Of a stretch of DNA of 64,000 nt, positions 52,729 to 61,174 are shown in pieces. Numbering within the stretch: position 1 is the first letter of the stretch; each line of letters starts with the position of its first letter. Below the pieces are notes generated by a model that worked only from the letters and a program-made list of their open reading frames with translations, did no database searches and was not told where the DNA came from. The stretch covers positions 806,001-870,000 of the forward strand of contig CBDFLD010000021.1 of assembly GCA_965249005.1 (NCBI GenBank), in the 5' to 3' direction. Source of the DNA: CBDFLD01 sp965249005 (GTDB lineage Bacteria; Acidobacteriota; UBA6911). A program made the translations under genes and the position numbers.

Positions 52729-53826
52729 TTACTGCATTCTCCAGAATGCAATCCCGGCAGCCTGCTTGCCCACGTCAACCGTTGCGACAAGCTTGAATGA
52801 AAGGAGATCGAAGATGTCCACGGACCCAGGTTCGCCTCCGATGCCCTCGGCCGTGACAAACGCGTAGCGCGAGTCCGAGCTGACGGCCACCCCATGGGTA
52901 ACCTTCCGGCTATTGGGTACGGTGGCAACTACCGTGCCCGTCTGCAGATCCCAGAATCCAGTCGAGCCATGGCCCTTGTGGGTCACGATCAATATCTTGC
53001 CGTTGGGAGCAACCTCGAGATTGTAGGGCCCCGCGGCAGTTGGAAAGGTGCGGGCAACTTCCCACTTTTCGAGATCGACCTCCACGACCTGATTTGCTTT
53101 GTTGCACGCGACAAACACAGACTCGCCCGACGGGGATAACTGCACCCACGTTGGCTTCGCTCGCAGGATTTGATCCATGGGCATCTCCCCTGGAAGGTCC
53201 CCGGAGCGCATCTTGGTCATCATCGACGGCGCGTTCGAAAAGGCCAGTCTCCGGGTAACCTTGAACTTGAAGGCATCGATCTCGAGCAGCTCGTCGCTCA
53301 TCATGCTGACCGAGTAATGACGGCTGCCGGACGGATTCAACCGGGACCCGTGCGGCATGACCCCAGCTGGGATTTGCGCGACTTCCGTCATGCTTTCAGA
53401 ATCGATGACGGACACCGTACTTGGAATCATGTCTCCGTGAAGGTTGAAGTTGACCACATAAAGGAGGCCGGTACTGGCCGCGATGTCGAGAGTTGCGGGG
53501 AACAAACCAGCTTGTGCGGTGGCGACGATTTCGTCACTCCCGGTTTTGAACTTGTAGACGGAACCATTTGGAAAACCGTGCGCAATGGAAAGATACCAGT
53601 GCCTTCCATCTTTGGAGATATTGATGCCGTGGGGGCCTTCGATCTCCGTCGGAATCGTGCCGACGACAATCGTTTTTTCCACCCTGGCGCCGCCCGGACC
53701 GAAACGGACCAGATGCACCGTGTCGTCGGACTCGGCAGTTGCGTACACCCAATAGTTCTTGCGAGGCCCTGCGTCGATTGGACCGGCCCAAAGGCACAGC
53801 GACAGCAACAGGGAGGTGAGTGTCAT
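52729..53826 (-). CDS. Secreted YncE-like seven-bladed beta-propeller
   Basis: 365 residues from the ATG at 53826, which overlaps the upstream stop (ATGA); a longer frame to 53934 is rejected. A signal peptide (TLTSLLLSLCLWAGPIDAG) precedes repeated blade motifs such as 'TEIEGPHGINISKDGRHWYLS', 'PHGSRLNPSGSRHYSVS', 'TWVQLSPSGESVFVACN' and 'AGPYNLEVAPNGKILIVTH'. These are YVTN/YncE-type repeats, also close to cytochrome-d1-like propellers, but without haem residues I can identify. The role is unknown; pairing with the LVIVD protein and the divergent cytochrome suggests an envelope redox or sensing function. Confidence 0.8.
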   Translation of the reverse strand: MTLTSLLLSLCLWAGPIDAGPRKNYWVYATAESDDTVHLVRFGPGGARVEKTIVVGTIPTEIEGPHGINISKDGRHWYLSIAHGFPNGSVYKFKTGSDEIVATAQAGLFPATLDIAASTGLLYVVNFNLHGDMIPSTVSVIDSESMTEVAQIPAGVMPHGSRLNPSGSRHYSVSMMSDELLEIDAFKFKVTRRLAFSNAPSMMTKMRSGDLPGEMPMDQILRAKPTWVQLSPSGESVFVACNKANQVVEVDLEKWEVARTFPTAAGPYNLEVAPNGKILIVTHKGHGSTGFWDLQTGTVVATVPNSRKVTHGVAVSSDSRYAFVTAEGIGGEPGSVDIFDLLSFKLVATVDVGKQAAGIAFWRMQ

Positions 53827-55874
53827 GGCGCGGAGCCCTTCTGCTCTTCCTCCTTGTCGACCAGCCGCACGGCCCAAAGACCGCTGTTCCAGTCCGAGAA
53901 GTAGATCAGTCCCTTGTAGGGCTGAGCGCCCCATGTGAACGGGGCGTTGGGGATCTTGGAGTCTTCGTGCATCGGGCGGTACCTCGCGATTTCTCGTCCT
54001 TGGCGGTAGAGGTCTCCCATCAACTCACCCGAAATATCTACGACTCGGAGGCCTGCATTGTACATGCCTATATAAAGAACATCGTTTTCCACCCACAGGT
54101 TGTGCGATCCTGCTTCCGGGACCTCGTAGCGGGCGACTTCGACGGGATTTTCGAGATCTGAAAAATCAACGAAGTGCATATATCCGCCGGCAACGGTTGG
54201 GCGGTTGTCCCGGTTCATCCCGGAAGGAAAGAACTCGTCTCCCAGGACCACATAGAATTTTCCGGTGGACTGACTCTTGAACGGAAAGGCCGCATGATTG
54301 TGTCCCTTGGGATCCGCATAGGAGGCAAATGAGACCGGGTTTTCCGGCGATCCTCCCGCGATGCCGTTTCCAACGTCAATCAGATGGACCCCGTCTGTCC
54401 AGTTTGAAGAGTAGGCCACCCCGTCGACCACCCATACATCGTGTACGGCGTGATCCGGTGTGTCGAGTTCGAAGCTGGCCACTCGATAAGGCAACTTGGG
54501 TTCCGAGATGTTGACCACGTCGAAGCGCCTGCCGTTGCTTATCGCGTAGACATGGTTGTTGCTGATGAAGACGTTATGCACGCCGCCGGTCAGATGCTCG
54601 TCGAATCGCGATAGGATTTTGGTTTCCGCCGGATTCGTGATGTCGAGAATCAGGAGCCCGTTCTTTCGATTCGATGCGCCCTCCCGGCTGATTACGGCAA
54701 GCCGGCCGTCTTCGGATACCTTCACGTCGTTGACTGTTCTGGCATCCACCAAGACTGTGTCGATCAGCTTCATGTTCTTCGGATCCGTGACATCCCATAT
54801 ATAGGTGTGCCCGGATGCACCCCATGTTCCTGTGATGGCATAGTCGCGTCCGTCCAGGCCCTCCCAAACCCAGAGATCCGAGGTGTGGCGATCCAGAACC
54901 GGACCGTGTCCCACCATCTCGACTGTTTTTTGAACGTTCCTTGCAACGACCTCGACGGTAGCAAAGTCGACATGGGGGCCGGCCATCGCCGCGATTCTAT
55001 ACTGACCGGGGAGCTCGGCGACAAAGCGGCCGCGCGAATCGACCTGGGCGCTGGAGGGAGCGGCAGGGTTCGTCAGATCTGGTATTGCACTGGCGAAGTA
55101 CGCTACCGGGTAGTCCCCGATGAGCTTGCCGGCTCTGTCTTCCGCCACGGTTTCCAGCCGCACCACCTCCCCGGTGCGGACTCGGGTTGCACTCGAATTC
55201 AAATCAAAGCGATGGACGGGATTGGCAACGACGCGAAGTGTCCGCTCTACAACAACAGCTTCTACAGTTGCCGTGAGCGTGAAGGTGCCGGGAGCTACCG
55301 CCACGACTTCTTCGAACTCCGTCGTGCGTGCGACTGATGTCTGACTGCTGGCCAGCTGAATCGGGATGTTGTGTCTCAGTCTGTCGCTCGCATCGAAAAC
55401 CTCGCTCTGCAACCGGACGGTCGTCCCGGCGTACAAGCGGTCCGGGAGGTCCTTCAAGACGATCCGGGCGAGCGGGGGCTCTGGGATGGACACCGGAACC
55501 TCGACGCGAATTCGCCCCGCGTCCGGGTCCCTCTTGTTGATATAACCCGGCCGCGGGACCATGACGACAATGATGAATTCTCCCGGCTGATAAGCTTCGA
55601 CTTCCCCGTTGGCCTGGACGGCAACCGTTCGCCGCGAGTGAGACAGGAATATGACTGGGGCCTCGATTGTGTTGCCATCCTCGTCCTTTACGGTGGCCTT
55701 CAACTTGGCCTTTTCGCCTACTTGAAGCGTCAAGGAGTCGGGTTCGACCACGATTTCGGCCGCCCGTTCGGCGCCCGAGACCTGGTCTTGAGCTCCGACC
55801 GATGACGGGAGCAAAAACAGCGTCGTCGCCACGACAAGCCAAGCGCGTCGACAAGCGCCTCGATATGTTGTCAT
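53823..55874 (-). CDS. Secreted protein with Ig-like domains and LVIVD-repeat propeller
   Basis: 683 residues. Signal peptide (VVATTLFLLPSSVGAQD). Residues ~38-320 form three Ig-like beta domains ('IVVEPDSLTLQVGEKAKLKATVKD', in part; 'YAGTTVRLQSEVFDASDRLR'; 'VRTGEVVRLETVAEDRAGKLIGDYP'). Residues ~330-675 form an LVIVD-type propeller ('YIWDVTDPKNMKLIDTV', 'LLILDITNPAETKILSRF', 'FDVVNISEPKLPYRVASF', 'VHLIDVGN', 'MHFVDFSDLENPVEVARY'). It is the first gene of the long minus operon, with GGGAGG six bases upstream of ATG. Its promoter region (55875-56137) is shared with the cytochrome gene. Confidence 0.85.
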   Translation of the reverse strand: MTTYRGACRRAWLVVATTLFLLPSSVGAQDQVSGAERAAEIVVEPDSLTLQVGEKAKLKATVKDEDGNTIEAPVIFLSHSRRTVAVQANGEVEAYQPGEFIIVVMVPRPGYINKRDPDAGRIRVEVPVSIPEPPLARIVLKDLPDRLYAGTTVRLQSEVFDASDRLRHNIPIQLASSQTSVARTTEFEEVVAVAPGTFTLTATVEAVVVERTLRVVANPVHRFDLNSSATRVRTGEVVRLETVAEDRAGKLIGDYPVAYFASAIPDLTNPAAPSSAQVDSRGRFVAELPGQYRIAAMAGPHVDFATVEVVARNVQKTVEMVGHGPVLDRHTSDLWVWEGLDGRDYAITGTWGASGHTYIWDVTDPKNMKLIDTVLVDARTVNDVKVSEDGRLAVISREGASNRKNGLLILDITNPAETKILSRFDEHLTGGVHNVFISNNHVYAISNGRRFDVVNISEPKLPYRVASFELDTPDHAVHDVWVVDGVAYSSNWTDGVHLIDVGNGIAGGSPENPVSFASYADPKGHNHAAFPFKSQSTGKFYVVLGDEFFPSGMNRDNRPTVAGGYMHFVDFSDLENPVEVARYEVPEAGSHNLWVENDVLYIGMYNAGLRVVDISGELMGDLYRQGREIARYRPMHEDSKIPNAPFTWGAQPYKGLIYFSDWNSGLWAVRLVDKEEEQKGSAP

Positions 55875-56137
55875 GATCCTCCCTTAGCTGGGGATGCGCC
55901 AGGGGTGCATCGAGTCCGACTGGATTTCTGAGTCCCGCTCGCTACACTATCTTATCTGGCGGGCACAGATCAAGATGGCCGCAGGCCGATTGGCCAGCCG
56001 CATGGACCGGCGCGACACTTTCTCGTTGGAACTGATGGTCGGTCTCATTAGAATCATAGCTTTCTCGCAACGCGCGCACCAGGAGTTGGAGGTCGTATCT
56101 TGATGTATGCGAAAAGGAGCAAGGGGGAGAGGGTCGT

Positions 56138-57580
56138 TTGAAATACCTTCTTTACGGAAGTTTGATCGTCTCGGTTGCCTTCGTGACGATCATGGCCTAT
56201 CTGCTTTACTTTGATGGGAATCCGGGTGGCCAGATGGGGGCGGTGAGTGTCTGGGATGGTCTCGTGTCCGTGTTCGGCCGCAAGGCGCACAGCCCTCGAG
56301 TGCGCCCCGGCAAGATCGCAATTGCATACTCCGGTGATATTCTCGGGAGCCTGGCGCCCTGCGGGTGAACCGAGCCCGCCATGGGCGGGATGGCCCGGAG
56401 GGCCAGTGCGATTCGCGCATATCAATCCAGGAACGCGAACACTCCGCTGCTCATCGTGGAAACAGGAAACGCCATGAAGCAGACCGACAATCTCGACGAT
56501 CCTGCCAGCCGTTGGGCGGTAAAGGCCCTGGATCTACTCGGAAGCCATGCCGTCAATACGACCGCTGGTGACATGAAGAGACTCCAGCGTATGGGGGAAC
56601 TGGGCCTTGTTCCGGAACCGCTGTCGACCCAGTACCTTGCCAGCTCGTTGGACGCCTCCCGGGGTCCATTTCCGATCAAGCCCTACGCCGTGCTGGAGAT
56701 CTCGGCGGAGGGCGGTTCGTCGGTTCGGGTTGGACTTCTGGGCCTCAGTCGGACGGGATTGGCTACGGGCGAGGGGCAAGCGTTTTCATCAGAGCAAGCG
56801 CTGCGCCGGTATCTTCCCGAAGTGGTGCCGCAATCGGACATCGTCGTCGTTTTGGCACACCTGAACGACCGGGAACTGTGGCGCCTGAGCGAGGAGTTTC
56901 CCGAGATCGATGTGATGGTCAACGGTAGTGCCTCCGGAGAAGGAAGGGAGTTTCCGAATACCCGCGATCAGGCGATCGTCGAGGCTGCCCACGGCGGGAT
57001 CGCGCTCGGCATTCTGGAGGTGGAATACAACGAGACCGGCACGGTGATCCATTATGACAATGAACTCATACCGCTTCCGCCCTTCATACCGGACGACCCG
57101 GAATTGAAACGGCTGGCCGAGAAAGCGCACGCGGATTCGATGCGCTTCCTCGAGGAAGTAGCGCGCGCCAGTCCCGAAGTGACGTCGGCCTCTCTATTTG
57201 CGGGTGCCAACTCCTGCAAGGACTGTCATGAGGCGGAGTACGAGGTCTGGTCGACGAGTGCCCACCGACACGCGATCGAAAGTCTCAAAAAGACCTCGGA
57301 TCATTTCAATCCGGAGTGCCTGCGGTGTCACGTCACCGGGTACGGCGAAGGGGACCGTGGTTTTGTCAATTTCGTTCGCACGCCGGAGCTGGCCGATGTC
57401 CAATGTGAAGCCTGTCACGGCTTTTCGTTGAAACATAGCCAGCGCCCACAGGTGTTCTTCACCGGTCCGAACCCGAACACGCAGAGACCCGTGCGCGAGC
57501 GCTTCTGTCTGCGATGTCACACCCAAGAGAACTCACCGAATTTCGATCACGAGGTCTATTGGGCAAAGATCGCACACTAG
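56138..57580 (+). CDS. Phosphoesterase-like / tetraheme cytochrome c554 protein with in-frame TGA at a Cys position (selenoprotein candidate)
   Basis: 481 codons from a TTG with GGGGGAG upstream. An N-terminal helix (YGSLIVSVAFVTIMAYLLYF) exports the protein. The UshA-like region begins 'IAIAYSGDILGSLAPCG', then TGA (56366-56368), then 'TEPAMGGMARRASAI'. Relatives as I recall them read PCGC here, so the TGA occupies the second Cys: C75-G76-U77. A 6-bp stem with GGA loop lies at 56391-56405, 28 bases from TGA to loop. The C-terminal part has four haem sites (CKDCH ~360, then CLRCH, CEACH, CLRCH) of cytochrome c554 type. Reading only from the ATG at 56381 would lose the export signal needed for haem attachment. 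The alternative is a nonsense mutation. Confidence 0.72.
56391..56405 (+). promoter_or_regulatory. Candidate bacterial SECIS-like hairpin after the in-frame TGA
   Basis: TGGCCC and GGGCCA form a 6-bp stem with the 3-base loop GGA; the loop begins 28 bases after the TGA and has G in its first two positions, as bacterial SECIS elements require. A second stem, CCCGCC-ATG-GGCGGG, lies at 56375-56389. GC-rich coding sequence makes such stems by chance fairly often. Confidence 0.35.
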
Positions 57581-57688
57581 ATACTACGGGGTGCTCGGAT
57601 CGCCTGGGATAAGTGGAAAAATAAACGACGGCCCCACAAGGGCTTCTGGAAATGACCCGGCGATTCATCGCTGGGTTAGGGGGTTGCA

Positions 57689-59299
57689 GTGAAGAATCGA
57701 GAGCGATGGCTGGATTTGATAAAGCAGTACGAAGCCGACATCCCACTACTTCACGCGGGCGGCGGGAAGAAGAATATCGAAAAGCAGCATTCAAAGGGAA
57801 GATTGACCGCGAGGGAACGGATATCCCAGCTTATAGATCCTGGCACCGAGTTCTTCGAATTGGGGCTTTACGCGGCGTATGACATGTATCAGGAGTGGGG
57901 AGGAGCGCCCTGTGCCGGAGTTTTGTCGGGTATCGGAAAGGTAGCAAACAGATTATTCATGATCATCGCCAACGACGCGACCGTCAAGGCGGGATCGTTT
58001 TTTCCCATGACGGTCAAGAAGTTGCTCCGTGCTCAGCGCATCGCGATGGACAACCACCTACCGCTGATTTACTTGGTGGACTCAGCCGGGGTGTTTCTGC
58101 CCCTGCAGGATGAAATCTTCCCGGATGAAGACGACTTCGGGCGCATCTTTCGGAACAATGCCCGGCTGTCGGCGGAGCAGGTCCCCCAGGTGGCGGCCAT
58201 CATGGGAAACTGCGTCGCCGGTGGGGCGTATCTCCCGGTGATGTCCGACAAGATCTTGATGACCGAAGGCAGTGGGCTGTATATCGCGGGACCGTCTCTT
58301 GTGAAGGCGGCGATCGGACAGGACCTGAGTAGTGAAGCGCTGGGAGGAGCGAGTTTGCATGCTTCGCTCAGCGGCACGATCGACTTTCGCGAACCGGATG
58401 ATCCGTCTTGCTTGCGGAGGATCAGGGAAATAGTCTCCCTCATGGGGCCTCGATCGAAGGCCCCGTTCGATCGCGCGGCGCCGAGGGATTCCCCGTATTC
58501 CAAGGACCGGCTCTACGAGCTCATGCCTCACGATCCATCGAGCGAGTACGACATGCGCGATGTGATCCGCGTGCTCGTCGACGCGGGAGAATTTACCGAG
58601 TACAAGGCCGAATACGGAAGAACCCTGGTCTGTGGCTACGCGAGACTGGGGGGTTGGTCCGTTGGAATCGTTGGCAACCAGAAGAAACACATCCGGGAGC
58701 CGAACAAGCCGTTAGAAGTGGGCGGCGTGATCTATACCGAATCGGCCGACAAGGCGGCTCGCTTCATCATGGACTGCAACGAGAATCACATTCCTTTGCT
58801 CTTCCTGCATGATGTCAACGGTTTCATGGTCGGACGGGATGCGGAGGTCTCCGGAATTATCAAATCGGGGGCAAAGATGGTCAACGTCGTGGCCAACAGC
58901 GTTGTTCCGAAGATCACGCTGATTCTGGGCGGAAGTTACGGAGCCGGGCACTATGCGCTTTGCGGCAAGGCATACGATCCCCGGTTTGTCTTTGCTTGGC
59001 CGACGGCCCGCTACGCGGTCATGGCGGGTGCCTCGGCGGCCCGCACGCTGGCGGATCTTCGTGTACGGCAAGAGGAAAGTCGTGGAAAGAAGCTCTCCGA
59101 AGAGGATCGAGCGGAGATCATGAGAAACATCGAGGCACAGTACAACGCGACTCTGGATCCCCGGTACGCTGCCGCGCGACTCTGGATCGACTCCATCCTC
59201 ACCCCCGCCAATACCCGGGATGCTTTGATTCTGGCCCTCGATGTGGCTGCCCATAATCCTCACATCCCACCATTTCGCACCGGTGTGTTGCAGACATGA
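57689..59299 (+). CDS. Acyl-CoA carboxylase, carboxyltransferase beta subunit
   Basis: 536 residues, a biotin-dependent carboxyltransferase of the propionyl-/methylcrotonyl-CoA carboxylase type. Motifs include 'KQHSKGRLTARERISQLIDPG', 'LIYLVDSAGVFLPLQDEIFPD', 'VAAIMGNCVAGGAYLPVMSD' and 'SGAKMVNVVANSVVPKITLILGGSYGAGHYALCG'. The near-continuous match to methylcrotonyl/geranyl-CoA carboxylases favours a branched acyl-CoA substrate. The biotin carboxylase/biotin carrier subunit is not in this window. It starts at a GTG after TAGGGGG. A nearby AtuA-family gene supports a branched or terpenoid acyl-CoA route, but they are on opposite strands and not contiguous. Confidence 0.9.
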   Translation: MKNRERWLDLIKQYEADIPLLHAGGGKKNIEKQHSKGRLTARERISQLIDPGTEFFELGLYAAYDMYQEWGGAPCAGVLSGIGKVANRLFMIIANDATVKAGSFFPMTVKKLLRAQRIAMDNHLPLIYLVDSAGVFLPLQDEIFPDEDDFGRIFRNNARLSAEQVPQVAAIMGNCVAGGAYLPVMSDKILMTEGSGLYIAGPSLVKAAIGQDLSSEALGGASLHASLSGTIDFREPDDPSCLRRIREIVSLMGPRSKAPFDRAAPRDSPYSKDRLYELMPHDPSSEYDMRDVIRVLVDAGEFTEYKAEYGRTLVCGYARLGGWSVGIVGNQKKHIREPNKPLEVGGVIYTESADKAARFIMDCNENHIPLLFLHDVNGFMVGRDAEVSGIIKSGAKMVNVVANSVVPKITLILGGSYGAGHYALCGKAYDPRFVFAWPTARYAVMAGASAARTLADLRVRQEESRGKKLSEEDRAEIMRNIEAQYNATLDPRYAAARLWIDSILTPANTRDALILALDVAAHNPHIPPFRTGVLQT

Positions 59300-59344
59300 G
59301 AAGCCTCCTCTGACCGCCAGCCTCTTTCCGGCAGTTGGTGACGA

Positions 59345-59986
59345 TTACTCCATCTTGATACGGAGAATACTAACCAGTTCCGTCCCCCCGAACTTTGTCT
59401 CGGAAACTGTCAATCCCACAAATTCAAAGCCCTCCTCCCCAGCCACGCGTAGCTCCTTCTGCATGGTGCTGGTCTTTTTGGTTGCAAGAAGCTTGTACTG
59501 GTAACGTGCGGGTTTCTGGTCACGATTCCGTTCCAGGATGACAACTACCTCTTGACCACCAAAGGCCGAGTGGAACACGGTCTGGCCGACATACTCGAAG
59601 CCCTTGTCTCCGGCTTCCTGAAGCTCTTTTTGCATGGTGGAGGTTTTTGAGGTGGCCAGAAGCTTATACTCATAGTGGCCAACGTCTGGATCCTCTGGGT
59701 CCCTGGACATCACAACCACTACTTCAGACCCGCCGAAGGAGGTTTCGCCGCCCATCACTCCTTGGAACCGATAGCCTCCATCTCCAGCCTGGGCCATTTC
59801 TTTCTGCATGCTGGAGGTCTTGCTGGTAGCGAGCACAACGTAGTCGGAACTCTTGGACTCCGATGGTGAACTGCGGGTGTCTCCATGGGATGCTAAATCC
59901 CTTGTAATGGCCTCACGAGACTGCAGCGGATTCTCTCCAACTCCCAAACTCATGGCGACCAGCAAAAAGACCCTCAATAACGCCAT
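59345..59986 (-). CDS. Secreted protein of three tandem ~48-residue repeats
   Basis: 213 residues. A hydrophobic start (LLRVFLLVAMSLGVG) suggests export. Three repeats span ~49-94, ~106-153 and ~163-209, each reading approximately 'YxLLATsKTSTMQKEL-xAGdxGFxxvGxTvxxxxFGGxEvVviLeR'. The repeats are 57 residues apart and resemble DUF4177-like small beta folds. No function known. The middle and last copies are closest, which indicates recent duplication. The gene converges with the carboxylase gene and is divergent from a TolB-like propeller gene. Confidence 0.7.
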   Translation of the reverse strand: MALLRVFLLVAMSLGVGENPLQSREAITRDLASHGDTRSSPSESKSSDYVVLATSKTSSMQKEMAQAGDGGYRFQGVMGGETSFGGSEVVVVMSRDPEDPDVGHYEYKLLATSKTSTMQKELQEAGDKGFEYVGQTVFHSAFGGQEVVVILERNRDQKPARYQYKLLATKKTSTMQKELRVAGEEGFEFVGLTVSETKFGGTELVSILRIKME

Positions 59987-60136
59987 AATTGCCTCCTAAT
60001 TCGAACCACGTGTCAGGTTACAACTCCGAAACTCCAAAGGTGAACATCCCTTGCGAGGTCGCCGGATCGCATGGCAGCACGGGTCAAGGGAAGCTTTGTG
60101 CCATAATGACAGATGACAGATCAGAGTGGAGGTTTC

Positions 60137-61171
60137 ATGAGATTGTTTACCGCCGGAATGCTGGGCATCGTCCTTTGGATCGCCTCCCCGGGTGGTAAGA
60201 CCCTGGATCCCTTGCCGGGAGAGAGGCACTTCGGAAAACTCTTACAGCTGACCGACGGCGGAGAGAATGCAGAGGCGTATTTCTCTTTTGATGAAAGGCG
60301 TCTCATCTTCCAATCGACAAGAGAACCATATCGTTGCGATCAAATATTCTCCATGAATCTTGATGGAAGTGACGTGCGACTCATGAGTACCGGTCGGGGA
60401 CGGACCACCTGCGCTTACTTTCTGCCGGGCGATCGTCGGATCGTCTATTCCTCGACTCACGAGGGAAACGCGCACTGTCCGCCCAAGCCCGATTTCAGCC
60501 AAGGTTACGTCTGGGCCTTGTACGAGGACTTCGATATCTATTCGGCCGCGGCCGATGGCAGCGATGTGCGACCTTTGACGCGTTCACGGGGATATGATGC
60601 TGAGGCGACGGTTTCGCCCGACGGAAAGCACATCGTCTTCACGTCGGTTCGCGATGGGGATCTCGAACTCTACTCGATGGATCTGGATGGTTCCAACCTA
60701 CGTCGCCTGACTTTCGAACGGGGCTATGACGGAGGTGCATTTTACTCTCCCGATAGCACCAAGATCGTCTATCGAGCGCATCATCCGAAAGACAGCGGAG
60801 ACATCCAGAGATATTCGTTACTCCTCGAACGAGGGCTGATCGAACCTCGGAGCTTGGAGATCATGGTGATGAATGCTGACGGGAGCGGGAAGGCTGCGGT
60901 CACGCACAACGGTCACGCCAACTTTGCTCCCTTCTTCCATCCAAACGGCAGGCAGATTATCTTTTCGTCGAACTTGCATGATCCCCGAGGGAGGAACTTT
61001 GATCTGTATCTCATCAACCCAGATGGAACCGGGCTCGAGCGTGTAACGCATAGTGAGAGCTTCGATGGTTTCCCCATGTTCAACAGGGATGGGAGCAAGT
61101 TGGTCTTTGCCTCCAATCGCAACAGCCGCAAGCCGGGAGAGACCAACGTCTTTGTCACGGACTGGGAATGA
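60137..61171 (+). CDS. Secreted TolB-like (PD40) beta-propeller protein
   Basis: 344 residues from the ATG at 60137, chosen for its GGAGG site five bases away; the ATG at 60113 lacks one. A signal segment (LFTAGMLGIVLWIASPGG) is followed by PD40 blades: 'AEAYFSFDERRLIFQSTR', 'TCAYFLPGDRRIVYSST', 'AEATVSPDGKHIVFTSVRDGD', 'GGAFYSPDSTKIVYRAH', 'FAPFFHPNGRQIIFSSN' and 'GFPMFNRDGSKLVFASNRN'. The Asp/Asn-rich turns (NLDGSD, DLDGSN, NADGSG, NPDGTG) are those of TolB-type proteins. A stand-alone periplasmic or surface propeller with unknown partner; it converges with the pta gene (gap 3 bases). Confidence 0.82.
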   Translation: MRLFTAGMLGIVLWIASPGGKTLDPLPGERHFGKLLQLTDGGENAEAYFSFDERRLIFQSTREPYRCDQIFSMNLDGSDVRLMSTGRGRTTCAYFLPGDRRIVYSSTHEGNAHCPPKPDFSQGYVWALYEDFDIYSAAADGSDVRPLTRSRGYDAEATVSPDGKHIVFTSVRDGDLELYSMDLDGSNLRRLTFERGYDGGAFYSPDSTKIVYRAHHPKDSGDIQRYSLLLERGLIEPRSLEIMVMNADGSGKAAVTHNGHANFAPFFHPNGRQIIFSSNLHDPRGRNFDLYLINPDGTGLERVTHSESFDGFPMFNRDGSKLVFASNRNSRKPGETNVFVTDWE

Positions 61172-61174
61172 GGG

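Noticed and set aside
43066..55874. Defence or toxin system built from VWA, MoxR and DUF58 genes
   Set aside because: The set matches the common envelope-associated MoxR locus; no nuclease, toxin or ternary-type partner is present.
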